Shown here: positions 49,500 through 61,697 of the stretch, one piece after another
Position numbering within the stretch: position 1 is the first letter of the stretch
Layout of the letters: the number at the start of each line of letters is the position of its first letter
Assembly (NCBI GenBank): GCA_961205875.1
Contig: OY540809.1
Span: 12,908,267 to 12,972,266, forward strand
Source of the DNA: Sialis fuliginosa
Lineage: Eukaryota; Arthropoda; Insecta; Megaloptera; Sialidae
DNA: 64,000 nucleotides
Reading direction: 5' to 3'
Notes under the pieces: generated by a model
The model's database searches: none
Told to the model about the DNA's origin: nothing
The model's input: only the letters and a program-made list of their open reading frames with translations
Translations under genes and position numbers: made by a program

Positions 49500-51926
49500 A
49501 TATTTACTAGAGATTGTGATAGCTACCAAGAAATTTACTCAAGAAATTCAAATGAAAATGACTGAAAAATATAAAAATGTGATTAGTTTTTAACGTATTA
49601 GAGATGGCAAGAAATTATGTAACATAATAATTTAATTTGAGAAATCTAAAAGATTTAGATGTGTTTATTGTTACATAGAAGATTTTTTAAATTGAATACA
49701 TTTTGAAAAATTACGTAAATAAAATGGTTGTAAAAAGACAGAACAAAAATAAATGTATTTCGCATTAATGCCTTTAATGTAAAATATGAATCTCAATGGC
49801 TAAATGACATTGCATTCTTTTTAAGATGCACACTAATATTATTATATATGGCCAATATTTTACCATGCCCAAGATAACGTTTTGATTGAATATACTTTTA
49901 CGCATGGTATTTTAAAATCACTTTTTCAGTGTAGCACATTGAATAGAACTTTAGAAGGAATATTAACTCTTGAATACAACACATGTTAGCGGACCCAATA
50001 TTTTCGTTTGCTTGTATTTCGGGATCTAACGGACCAATTTTAAAGTTTTTTTTTAGGAATGATATGCCAGATAATAAGGAAAACGAATATGTAAATGAGA
50101 AAGTTATAAATTTTGTGATATTCACGATATCAAGCAAAAACGAAACAATTTTTTTTAAATCGTAACTCTTGTATAAAAAAGATATTGAGGGTTTTATTAT
50201 AGATAAATAAAAAGGTATTTTCCGTAAAAAACAGTGTGATATTCAAATGTTAAATATACCAATTTGTTTTGAACAATAAATTTTTATATAAATTTAGAAT
50301 ACCGTTTAAATTTGTTTCATAAAAATGTACTTACATATGACAACAATTAGAAGAATGAAATTTTGAAGTTTCCTTAAATTTCCGTATCAACCGTTGATTT
50401 TTCTATATATTACGTTCAATTATTATTTATTACTACTGCTGTTACATTCTTACTCGCATTATTCTGTTATTATTCGTTTGTAAGTATCACAAAATAATGC
50501 AATAATGTAATAACAATTGACAGGTTGGTAGTGTGAACCACAGGTGTGAACTAGTATGGTTGGTAGCTGTGCCAGAAATTCAAATTTCATTATTTTTCCG
50601 ATTGTTGAGATAAATATAAAAGTAAATATAGTATTTTAGTAATACTGTATAATCATTTATTAAGATTTTAGATATCAATAGAAAAATTCTTGAGCACAAT
50701 CTCTATTAAAATTGCATCTCAGAAAAAAATAATTTTTAAGATTTAACTTTGTTTAAAGAATTTATAAACAGGGATGTTTTAAAAAAATTGTCATTAATGC
50801 ACATTAAATGTAAAATAATCATTCTCATATACACATGGTCGGTTTCAGTTGTTATTTCATCTGTAATTTCAAAATAAAAAAAATAACGTAGATATAATAA
50901 AACCATTTTTAAATCATTCAGGGGCATTAACATTACCTTAAGCCAACCATGTTCATATCGCTTGGCAATATAAATTCGAACTATATGACCAGGAGTGGAT
51001 TACTCAAATGTAGACAAATGATTAATATAATTAATCTTGAAACCTAGGCTGCCATAATTCTTTCTTACGTATATAAAGTCACCGATCTACTCCTGTGAAT
51101 GATTTATTTCATAATTCGATATGTTATAAATGTTTACCCTTTAATTTAATTTAAGTTGAAATTATTTACGTTTACTCAGAATTTTTTTCAAATTGAATAA
51201 ATTAAAGGATTTAACATTTACTTTAAAAAAAAATTACCAAAAGTTACTGCACGCATTTTTTAAAGTATGTAAACTTCATTAGAATAAAGATACTGAATTA
51301 CAAATAGTACATATATTATGGCCAAATCTACTACTTGAAATAATTTTGAAAATTTTAAAATAAAGTTGTCAAAAAGTTTTGAACATTATGAAACGTTTTG
51401 CTGTAACATCCACAATAGTTTCAATAAAAAGATTCAGAGCAACTTTGTTTTAAAACAGTTTTTTTTTGTAATTTAGAAATCTAATAATTAGAACGAACGA
51501 TTTTTATATTTAAGATGTATTTATTGTGAACATAAACTATGATTGTAATATTATTTCTGTAGTGTTAATACCAGCAAACACCAAGACAATGTAATTATTA
51601 TTGTTATGAAGATAAATAAAATCATATATTAAACAAGTACCTTTCAATGTGAAAATCCCGTAGCTATAATTTGTCCATACCGACGGCAGAAAGTTAAAAA
51701 CTAAATAAGTAACATAATTACCAAATTTACTGACAAAGAACTCAAAAAATAACGTTTTTGCACTCTACATATGTCACTTTCGAATGTCAATATCTAATTA
51801 AAATATTTTTAATCATCAGGAGAACATGAATACAAAAAGAAAGTTTCAAAATGTGTATTTATATTATTTTAGTGAGAGTAGAAACAAGAAAAATGAAGAC
51901 ATTATACTAAATAATAAATCTAAAAT
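49500..51926. other. Intergenic between NACHO-like gene and mS38
   Basis: Convergent gene ends with 2.4 kb of AT-rich DNA; no exon, inverted repeat or known repeat recognised. Confidence 0.5.
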
Positions 51927-52668
51927 CTATTTTGGTTTTTGATCTAAACCTAACTTTTGTCGTATAATAAATTCAGGTAATCGTCTTCCCTTCCATAGTC
52001 GAGGTAAAGGAGTTTCTGTAGCCTTACGAATTTTTTCTAAAACGTATTGTTCAGCAGAAAACTTTTCCGCTGTTTTAATTTGCGCTATTAATTGCCCTTG
52101 GAATTTTTTTTCTTTGCGCATTTCTCTTCTTTGACGAACCTAAAAATAGTTAATGAAATATTAAACCTCAGTTGAATAGTTTGCACGAATATAAAAAAGT
52201 TATAGATTACCTTTGCCCATTCAAATTTCATCCTCTTTCTTAATTTTTTCAATTTATGTTTTTTCATTTTACGTTTTCTAATAACTATAAGTCGTGCAGC
52301 TTGTTTCTCTTCTATATTTATCACTGCTGAAGGTGCTTCGATGGTAAAATCATTAGAACTAGGTAATTCTGGAGGAACCCATAACAGTGAACCTGGCAAC
52401 TCAATTGGTTTAGGTGTGTATAGCGGTAGAGTTGGAATACTAGCTAAAGGTTTTCTTTCCCAAATCCAATCATTTTTACTATTATATATACTTAATTTAT
52501 AGTTGCTGGTACATTGCGGTAGTATTTGTTTATTATTTGTAAATGAACGTACAAAATTGTTATAGATTTCTAAAAAAATATTATTATTATTTATATTATA
52601 CACATTACTAAATACATTATTCAATGCTAACTTCCAGTTAATGAAATAAGACGATTTCTACATAACAT
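51927..52668 (-). CDS. mRpS38: Mitochondrial small-subunit ribosomal protein mS38 (AURKAIP1 family)
   Basis: Component of the mitoribosome small subunit. Minus-strand exons 52668-52632, 52569-52211 and 52139-51927, with introns of 62 and 71 nt; 202 residues, close to human AURKAIP1 (199). The small first exon was found by phase. The ATG at 52668 gives MLCRNRLISLTG, an Arg-containing start typical of a mitochondrial presequence. Its GTTAGC donor joins in frame to the T-rich acceptor before AAATCTATAAC. Without this exon the second exon has no ATG in frame before a stop. The conserved basic domain begins near residue 108 (IRKRKMKKHKLKKLRKRMKF) and continues over the last junction as VRQRREMRKEKKF; the end is QKLGLDQKPK. 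That basic domain is the family hallmark. The first intron's donor is not a strong consensus, so exon 1 is the least certain part. Confidence 0.87.
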
Positions 52669-52784
52669 TTTGATTAAAAATGCTTTTATATTATTCGCAG
52701 TTTTTTATCCATTAAAATATTGGGCACTCGTTTTAGGTTATGAAATACGTCACATGGATGTCAAATGTATAAAAAGGAACAGTA

Positions 52785-52810
52785 GCGCATGCGCGAAGAA
52801 ATTCACGTGA
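52785..52810. promoter_or_regulatory. NRF1-type palindrome and CACGTG box in the mS38 promoter
   Basis: GCGCATGCGC at 52785-52794 is the core of the NRF1 (insect Ewg) site, and TCACGTGA at 52803-52810 is a palindromic E-box. Both lie about 115-145 bases upstream of the mS38 start codon. NRF1 sites are typical of genes for mitochondrial proteins, so the position fits. Function is inferred from sequence only. Confidence 0.6.
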
Positions 52811-52812
52811 CT

Positions 52813-53904
52813 TTATTGTTGCAGTTTTAAAATTTAAAATATAATTTTTAGTAAACAATTTTTTTATGCAGATTAATTAATTAATAATTTCTATTGAATA
52901 TTAAAGAAATCCTACAGAACCTATGCTTATACACTATACATACTTTAGTGTATATATAAAAAGTAGAAATTATATGATTTGTAATAAAATGAAATTAAAA
53001 AAATTCAAGGAAATCACAAATTGTGTGATTTTATATATTTTTTAAATATAGAGAATGTGTTATTATTTACATAATAAACTTATTTCCAGTTTAACTACAA
53101 AAATACAGGAATTATAAATATAAAATAAAATATTAAATTTAAGTTACATTACAAACAGTTTTAGAAATTGTTGAGTAATTTGTAGTATTGTGAAGAAATC
53201 ATCAAATGTTTTTTATGTGACATTATGTTATAAAGTTAATAAATTTAAATCAATCAATTGTATGTATTTTAATTAATCAAATAAAATAAAAAACCCCAGC
53301 TCAATTTGATTTCTATTAGCAGTTACAATAAACAATTAAATAATTGTTTAATTAATATGCACTTATAATTGTTTGCAACAAAACAATCGTTTTTACGAAT
53401 AATTTCATTTTGTACTATAAAATCACAAAACCGCACAACGGTCATAAAAATAAAAAAACCTTTAAATTTCTCAATTTGACGTATTCATGATTAAATATAA
53501 TTTAATTGATCGAGTAAAAATGTACCGTTTTATTATTTATAATATTAATAGCTAATCAAACACCGTTATACTATTTATTTTACTAATAATTTGTGACGTT
53601 AAAAGTCTTTGTTTCAAAAACAATGCTATAAGATGATCATATATATAAAATATATATAAAATGAAATTTAAAAAAGCTGTCTTCGAAATAATTTATATTT
53701 GATATTTAATGTATTGATCTAAAGTACAGAATACCATATATATTTAATGTGATATTTACTAATATAGATTACAAAACAAAGAGGCGTGTTTGTAAAAAAA
53801 AACTCGTTCACATACACCGCATGAAGCACAGAGAAGACTTACGCGACCATGTGTGTGTGATATGTGATATAAAATAAGCACATCCAGTATTGTTACACAT
53901 TAGT
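52813..53904. other. Intergenic between mS38 and the BTB gene start
   Basis: AT-rich divergent intergenic region; nothing recognised apart from the mS38 upstream sites. Confidence 0.4.
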
Positions 53905-54365
53905 CGATTGACAGTCCGTGTGCGTGCGAATCGTCGCGATGTTCAGATGCGACTAATTAAACAAAATTCAAATCGGCTCATTGTTGACAACTTCAACAAT
54001 CGAAAAAAGTGATTGTTGTAATATTGATAATTAACAATCCTTAAAAAGAGCGGTATTTGAATTAAAACAGTGTATGCACGGTATGTATTGTTGATTCGAA
54101 TTATAGTGATACAGTTTTTTTTATAGTTTTTATTTTACAAATGTCAAACTAGACATAAATATTTATGATATGCAAATCTATTAACTAAATAATTTTTCAG
54201 GGTTGTTAACTAATCAATAGTAAACGTAAATTGTCAAATAATAGTGATAATGAAATTAAATTTAGTGAACTGTCGAAAATTGTGCCAAAAACTTAATGTG
54301 GATGGATAAAAAAAAATTTTGTGCTTCAAACATTAAATGATATTTGGATAGAATCATTTAAAAAG
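53905..54365 (+). promoter_or_regulatory. Probable transcription start and 5' UTR exons of the BTB gene
   Basis: A locally GC-richer stretch (GTCCGTGTGCGTGCG, then CGTCGCGATG) ends with a donor, GTATGT at 54081. A T-rich acceptor ends at 54200, and a second exon-like stretch 54201-54365 ends with GTAAAT. Neither holds a long ORF. The next good acceptor before coding sequence is the one just upstream of the BTB start at 61698. The link is by strand, order and splice signals only. Transcript evidence is lacking. Confidence 0.35.
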
Positions 54366-56210
54366 GTAAATAATTTTTTTTTTTAATTGTTAATTACAAG
54401 TTCTATTATTTTGTAGATTTCGTATAAAAGAAAAAGGAGAAACTTTTTTACAAATAATACGTTATTTTTTAAATTAAATGAACAAGTTAAAACTGTAAAA
54501 TACAGATTGAACACTTTGTTACACATAATTTACCCTATTATAGCAAAATAGAGTCAATACGGGACTTAGGTAACTTTACCTATAGATGCATTTTTCTGGG
54601 ATAAAATCAATTTTAAAGAACAAAAAAATATATACCACCGTCAAATAATTATTTCGGGTAGTTTCCTAATAATTATTGAGAAACAAATTGCAGGCAAAAA
54701 CAAATGCTAGCAATATTCATAACCGTATCCGCAACGAAAAAAAACCTCTATCCATATCCGTAACATATATTTCATATCCCTAATAATCTTATTTCGTTTT
54801 TAGAATATCTATAACAGTCCTTGAACGTCCTTGATTCTGTTAAATAGCTTTATCTACAATTCTTCCCATTATTTGTGCTTTTATGTATAGGTACCTACAT
54901 GGGCGTGCCAAGGTTATATTATTATTTATTTTGAATTGTGTTTCCTGTCGCTTTAACGATCAGGGCCAATGTACACGAGACGAGGCAAGACGAGAGTTAG
55001 ACAAGTCTCGGTTTTTGTAACTGAATCTCGGTTCCGTTTTAAATTTTTCAACTGACAGATTTTCATATAAAAGCATATATTGACGATTTATTTATTGCTC
55101 CAGGATTTTTAGTTTTCAAAATATGTATATGTATTTCGTTGCATTCGTGTTCCCGAGAAACCCCTAGTACCATTGGAAAAACGTATTTCTACGTGAAAAT
55201 TCCAATCTTTAAACTATTTATGTATATAATAACGAAGGTATACAGGTTGGGAAAAAAATATCTAATATTGTTTATATTTTCTAAAATATTCATTATTAAA
55301 AAAAATCTTTTTGTAAAAGTTTTTAGATAAATTATTTCCTATTAGGTTATAATGATAATCTTCAAAAATATTTGGTGCTATCAGTTACGTTGATATGGTA
55401 TCCAAAACTATTTTTTAAATGGCAGCATATCTCTTTTATTGGTTCTATGAATAGATCTTATTTTTTTGCATACAACCCCGTAAAATTTTAATGAGATTGC
55501 AAACGAAAAATTTTGAGAAAAATTAACTATTTATTAAAATTAAACGATTTACATTACATACGAAATAATTTCTCTAAAAACTTTTACTAAAACATTTTTT
55601 TTAAATAATTAATATTTTAGAAAATATAAGCAATATTCCATATTTTTTACTCATCCTGTTTGTGTACCTGTTACTTACTTACTTTGCTACTCATAATTTC
55701 GTGAAACAAAACGTAAAAATGAAAAATAATATATATATACTTAATAAGAAAAATGCTATTAAATAAATCTAAAGGCATGGTAAGTTGGCGCCCTAGGCAG
55801 TAATTTGGTTGTCAAACCGGCTCTGCTATAGATAGTGTTAAAGATTCATATTAATATTACAAACATTAACAAATTTGAAATGTCAAATGATCTATATCGA
55901 ACTGGAGCGCGATACTACATACACCAATAATTTGAATGCAACGCGTGGTCTGGTTGTGTTAACACGCACCTTCGTTGAAAAGGTCACAGAATTTGGTAAC
56001 TTCTTTGTATGTAAATCACATATTTTTACAAGTAGTTACGCCTATGATTTACCGCAATACATGTAGGGGTGCAAAACATTTCAAATATTCAAATATGTTA
56101 ACGTATTTCTCGGAAAATAAAAAAATCAAGAGTAAGTCAAAATTTTAGTAATAACTAAAATTTTAGAATTGCGAGCGACATCAATTTGAATGGAGCTTTT
56201 TATAATCTTT
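54366..56210. other. Probable long intron, no exon seen
   Basis: AT-rich. 54960-55035 has GACGAGGCAAGACGAG, recalled at 57585-57640 as GATCGTCTCGTCTCGG, probably a dispersed repeat. Confidence 0.4.
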
Positions 56211-56254
56211 TTAACCGACTTCAAAAAAGGAGAAGGTTCTGTACTCATTTAATA

Positions 56255-57115
56255 CAGTGCGTTCACGATGAAAGGAACAAATTCGTTTAAAATTCAGGTA
56301 ATTATTTTGTGGAAAAACGCTCGGACCCGTCGATTAGTATTTTTAGTTGCGGATTTTTTGACATAAGAAAATTGTATACAGGGTGTCTCAGAAAAAACAT
56401 ATACAGTCATCATTGATTTTTTTAAACGGAACACCCTATATATTATACCATTTTTGAATTGTGCGATAAATTCTGAACACTTTTTGTACAGCATATCATA
56501 TCTCTAAAATCAGTGGTTTTCGGAATAATGACGTTTGAAAATTGGCATTTTGAAATACACACAAGTCAAATAAAATGTTTAAATTGAAAAAATAAACTTT
56601 GAACATTTTTTTAAAAGCCAACAAAAACATCCTGGTATTGCAAAAAAAGAAAAAAAGAAGAAAAAAAGAAAAAAAATTAAAGAAAAAACATTGAACTTTT
56701 TTTTTCCTTTTTTTTGTTTTTTTCTTTTTTTCGCAATACCAAGATGTTTTTGTTGGCTTTTAAAAAAATGTTCATAGTTTATTTTTTCAATTTAAACATT
56801 TTATTTGACTTGTGTGTATTTCAAAATGCCAATTTTCAAACGTCATTATTCCGAAAACCACTGATTTTAGAGATATGATATGCGTACAAAAAGTGTGAAT
56901 TTATCGCACAATTCAAAAATGGTATAATATATAGGGTGTTCCATTTAAAAAAACCAATGATGACTGTATATGTTTTTTCTGAGACACCCTGTATACAATT
57001 TTCTTATGTCAAAAAATCCGCAACTAAAAATACTAATCGACGGGTCCGAGCGTTTTTCCACAAAATAATTACCTGAATTTTAAACGAATTTGTTCCTTTC
57101 ATCGTGAACGCACTG
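56255..57115. mobile_element. 861-bp near-perfect palindromic (foldback) Tc1/mariner-like element
   Basis: CAGTGCGTTCACGATGAAAG at both ends (inverted), flanked by TA. Arms of about 400 bp are nearly identical around a purine/pyrimidine-rich centre (56640-56735). It interrupts a copy of the AACCGACTTCAAAAAAGGAG repeat (56211-56254, 57118 onward). Confidence 0.93.
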
Positions 57116-57117
57116 TA

Positions 57118-58688
57118 TATTTATTATGTAAGTTCAGGCTTAACTGACAAATATTTTGTTTGGAGGAGTATACTACCGAACTTCAAAGATACCCCACTCA
57201 AAAGGGAAAAATATAAAAAAAATAAGAAAAAATAAAACGGACTTCAAAAAAACACTGAAAAGTAATCTTAATAATTAAATTTAACTGTTTTTGAAGTCGG
57301 TGTCAAGTCCATAAAAAACTTTTTAATAAAGAAAAAAATAAAAAACGACTTCAAAAAGTGTTAAATTTAAATATTATACTTTCAGTGTTTTAGGGTTTTG
57401 CTTACCGAGAAATACCTTAGCTCATTTATAAACTACCGATTATAATTAAATTTGTAATATGTACAACAGTTTTAAAATTTCTTCGATCGAACCGACACGA
57501 CTTATACCCAAAAGCCAAGATTCATGTACAACAGTGGTCTTAAAAACCAATAAACGTGGGAGCTACTTTTGAATAGGGTTATAGACACAAGATTAGACGA
57601 GAATTAGGTAAGATCGTCTCGTCTCGGTTTCGTATGAATATTTTTCTATTTTTTTAATAACAAATAGTTTTGTATATCCCTTAAAGTGTGCCTATACATA
57701 TTGCATATATAAAATATAATACATGTAAGTTACAATAAGTACAATACAAAAAGGCGAGGCGTATGATGTGAACCCCCTCCCATTTATTAACGACTAGTAG
57801 TTTTTTTGGGCGCAACACTTACAACCGTTTGACAAGTTATTATCAATTAGTACATAAAGATTTAAATGTCATTGTATAATACATAAAAAACACGTCAATC
57901 TGTAGAATTGGTCCACAAAAGGTCGCTGAAAAAGTAATAATGACATTTATTGATTTGTTATTTATTTAAAATGTATTAAATATCGCTTGTTGATAGCGTT
58001 CTTATATAAACAATAATAGTAATATTTACTTTGACCTAGAAACTTGAAATTTTTGGGGTGACTTTTTGTATGACGTATACACTCGGTAAGAAGATTTTAG
58101 GAAATATACCCCCAAAAAATTATAATCAACAATAAAAATAAAACAGCAAAGTACGTGTTGGGCACGCACATGATAGGGTTCCGTAGTCATTCTCACTACG
58201 AATTATAAAAAAGAGTTACGTATTTCAAAAATTTTTGCTACAATGTTCTTTATAATTTTCATTGAAAGTACTAAATAAAAGCTATATTCTTGAATTTTTT
58301 CAGATTTTTTTAATTGATAGTTTAGAAATTAGAGGGGGGGGGGACGCTCTGATAACGAAATTTAAAAATAAATATATCGTGACTGAAGGGTTAAAATCAA
58401 AAGGTTAAGTAACATTTTTTGATGCATTTTAGGAGATCTATCTAATCAATGGGGTAAGTGGAAAAAAAAGAAAATTTAAAAATACAGTATAAAAAAGAAA
58501 TGTAATTTTTAGAAGCACACATGATCAGTATTGCCAACTCTATGGGAACACCAAAAAAGATTTAAAAATGCATTATAGCTTTATTTTCGTATTGTTTTGT
58601 TTGCTAATACTTGTACTAGAAATGCAGTATAGAAGAAATAATATGAATATAAATATACACATAATATAATGCACGTAAAAAACAATAA
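57118..58688. other. Probable intron: dispersed repeats, no exon seen
   Basis: 57118-57400 is the continuation of the interrupted AACCGACTT repeat and its A-rich companions (AAAAACTTTTTAATAAAG). A G run is at 58333. No coding signal. Confidence 0.45.
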
Positions 58689-59020
58689 TGCCCGGTATTA
58701 TAAAGGACCTAACAAAATTTGTTAGCTAGCAATTACATTCATATGGGGTATTAATACTGTACTAGTATCTATGGATTAGTTATGGAATTTAGAGCAGTGA
58801 CACTTCAATTAATTGTAACACAGTTGGCATCTTTGACCGTACAAAATAATTTTCATAACATCACCACTGTTTTAATACCGTTTGTATCTACCTTCAACGC
58901 GTGCGCGAAACTTGTCAAAGTCATCAACAAACTCCAAAAGAACTGTCATATATGTTTGATACCTCAGTTGAAAGTGTTTGTTAGCTAACAAATTTGTTAG
59001 GTCCTTTATGATACCGGACA
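58689..59020 (+). mobile_element. Harbinger-like MITE, subfamily A copy 2 (332 bp)
   Basis: Same length as and nearly identical to 5638-5969 but in the opposite orientation; TAA on both sides. The shared 68-codon frame (58782-58988) differs at two residues. Confidence 0.88.
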
Positions 59021-59066
59021 TAATTTTCATCATTTCAAAATTTAATTTACAACAATTAGATTAAAT

Positions 59067-59232
59067 CATGTCACGAGCGTACTCGCCGTGCGTGAGTAAA
59101 AAAATAAGATTCGTAAGCGTGCGTGATTGTGAATACTTTTTTTTTGTAACCGTGAGTGAGTGAGCGTGACTAAAAAAATACTCTCGTGAGCGTGCGTGAT
59201 CGTGAGCAAAAATTACTCACGCGCCCAGCTCT
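59067..59232. mobile_element. Fragment of a TAGAG-ended element with GTGAGCGTG repeats
   Basis: Two copies of a 65-80-bp unit with GTGCGTGAGTAAAAAAATA and GCGTGACTAAAAAAATACTC. The right end, read on the minus strand, is TAGAGCTGGGCGCGTGAGTA, hAT-like. Left end not found. Confidence 0.45.
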
Positions 59233-59428
59233 AATTTGGATTATCAAACACAAAACAATATTGAAAATTTAACACCTTACAGAGAAATAACTACATTAAG
59301 TAATTAATTCTTTGTAAATAAAAAATTATTTACTTTATTACAATCCTGTACTTTCTAATTATTTTACTATATACATATAAGTTACTATTTTCAAATTACA
59401 GTATTCACTATCTTTATCATCTTTCGAA

Positions 59429-59537
59429 CAGTGGCGTACCCACATTTTTTTAAGAGAGAGGGATTTACAAGTAAATATCCCATAGTACAATATAATTTAA
59501 GATGTAACCAGTCGACCCCCCGTTGGTTACGCCACTG
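59429..59537. mobile_element. hAT MITE with CAGTGGCG ends (109 bp)
   Basis: CAGTGGCGTACCCAC and CAGTGGCGTAACCAA (inverted). Flanks CTTTCGAA and CTTCTCAA match at 5 of 8. Confidence 0.78.
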
Positions 59538-60007
59538 CTTCTCAACAATACCAACTAAACGTGACTTACATATATACTCATATTAAATCCACCAATTAAT
59601 TTATTATATAAATATATATATATTTTTTTATTGTTATTTAAGATTTATACCTTTCGATACAGTTTTATAATTAATGATATACCCAGTGAGAGTGAATGTG
59701 GCAGAAGATCTGTCGGTCCGAGGTATCTACCGGCGATGAGACCGATCAAGTCACCTTGGTCTACATCTGCACATACACATACACACACACACGCGCACGT
59801 GCACAGTGCATTTGATCAGTATGTACAGATAAAATATCTCATTCGTTTCTACAATTACCGATATCTTGTGTTCTCTAACATCAGATCTTAATTGTATAAT
59901 TAACTTCTTACTCGGTCAATTTGATGAGGTGTAATTACTCTATCAAACACGCTGATATCTAAAAACACGTGTACTGCAGTTTAATGTTTGATATATACTT
60001 AGTACTT
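59538..60007. other. Probable intron with GC-richer patch and microsatellite
   Basis: 59690-59760 is GC-richer (CGGTCCGAGGTATCTACCGG), then (CA)n and CGCGCACGTGCAC at 59768-59805. No splice-supported exon. Confidence 0.4.
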
Positions 60008-60776
60008 AGGGTTGCCAGAATATCTCTTTTAAAGAGAACATGTTCTCTTTTTGAGCATTGATCTTTCTTTTTCTTTTTTTATATTGAAATGTCCTCTTTT
60101 GTTCTCTTTTTTAATGTACCATATTTTGACTTAATCCTGGATTTTATATTAGTATTTGTAAATAGGTACATAAACCCCATAAAAAGGTGTCCACAATTTC
60201 AATTTGAGAGGTGCAATATTTTAAGATAAAAATCACAAACTCAAAAACTAAAAAGTACCTAAAAACGACATTTAGTTGTTATTTTTTATTTTCTTTTTGG
60301 AGAAAGTGTCCCGATTATCTCATATAAGTATATTAGTTTTCATCATCTTGCATGTAGGTATCAAAGAATTCAAAAAAAATATTCCAAATATATCTGGGTT
60401 AGATTTTAAGGGCTATTTTGGTGACCAGAGGCGGACTTTGGCTTAGGCAACTGCCTAGGGCTCGTAATTTCTGTAATCATGGATTTTCAAAAGTGGAAGC
60501 GAAAAAAAGGTCTTCAGATATTAATGTAGACAATTAAAATTTGCTAAAAAATTATTTTGGATTTTGGTTTCTTAACGGGGTCTACAGTGGGCCCTATTTT
60601 TCCTTAGTCCGCCCTTCCCGACAACAGTGAATAAATATTTAACTATTTTTAGTTTAAACATATGTAAAACACAACTATAACAAAAGTTACTTATTAAAAT
60701 AATTAATACAAATAAAAGTCCTCTCTCTTTTAAATGGAATAGTTCTCTTTTTACATCCTGAGTTTCTGACAACCCT
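60008..60776. mobile_element. Element with AGGGTTGCCAGAA ends, containing a nested fragment
   Basis: AGGGTTGCCAGAATATCTC on the left; the right end reads AGGGTTGTCAGAAACTCAG inverted. CTCTTTT-rich words lie inside both ends. 60425-60620 looks like a nested element (GGCGGACTTTGG; CTTAGTCCGCCC). Target duplication unclear. Confidence 0.65.
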
Positions 60777-60846
60777 ATATACTTAATTGAATTAATTTTT
60801 AGTTAGATTGTTTAAACATGATACAACAATCAAGTATTTGACAGTA

Positions 60847-61167
60847 CCCATACTAATATTTTAAATGTGAAAGTGTCTGTCTGTCTGTCTGTTTGTTACC
60901 TTTTCACGGTTAAGCCGCTGAACCGATCTTGACGAATTTTGGCAGGGAGATAGCATATATCCTTCCTGAGGATGGACATATGCTACTTTCTATCCCGAAA
61001 AATGTATTAGATAAAAAAATTGATGTGTGTACTTCTGTACGTGCGATAGGTAGTGACATCTAGCGTGCAAATGCGAAACTAAAAAGCTGTTTTGTTGACT
61101 ATCATAACAGAAATATGTATTACCTAACCAAAATTCAACGCGGACGAAGTGACGGGTGACAGCTAGT
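60847..61167 (+). mobile_element. Helitron-like repeat, full length with CTAGT end
   Basis: CCCATACTAATATTTTAAAT start, CTGTCTGTCTGTCTGT, GGACATATGCTACTTTCTAT, then CGCGGACGAAGTGACGGGTG and the terminal CTAGT followed by T. The TC...CTRRT form and lack of target duplication are Helitron traits. Confidence 0.75.
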
Positions 61168-61351
61168 TGAAAATAATCTTTAAAATATTGAAAATAATTT
61201 TGTGATCAGTAGTATATAGTGTTGAATCTAGGGGGTGCCAGAGAAGATTTCCCTCTTCCCTCCTACTCCGGAGTAAATTCTGTATATTTACTACTGAACA
61301 ACAATTTTTGTTAAATGTAGACCTGCAGACCTTTCAATTCACATAGGTTAA

Positions 61352-61600
61352 TCTCGAGTATTATAAAGAATTTGATTTGGAGCAAAAGTTAAGCTAACTC
61401 TATCTGCAAGGTATTAAATATAAATGACAGCCCACTGACAGTGTTAATCAATCGTATGATTTATATGAATTATGATTCAAAATCAGTGGTGGAATTAGAT
61501 TATTATCTAAAATTTCGAACAAATTCATAACGATTTGACACTTTGCAGGTAGCGTTAGCTTAGCTTTTGCTCTAGAGCAAATTCTTTATAAAACCCTACA
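61352..61600. mobile_element. Harbinger-like MITE, subfamily B (249 bp)
   Basis: TCTCGAGTATTATAAAGAAT on the left, ATTCTTTATAAAACCCTACA on the right, TAA on both sides. It lies 98 bases upstream of the BTB start codon. Confidence 0.8.
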
Positions 61601-61697
61601 TAACTGTTATTGATTAAAAAAAATATATTATTTATTTTGTAATTTTGTAAATTTTTAAACAAAAAATCATTTTTCCAGATCATACACACACACATAC

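Noticed and set aside
59631..59891. 86-codon frame with His/Thr repeats as a protein
   Set aside because: Driven by a (CA)n microsatellite; no splice or codon support.
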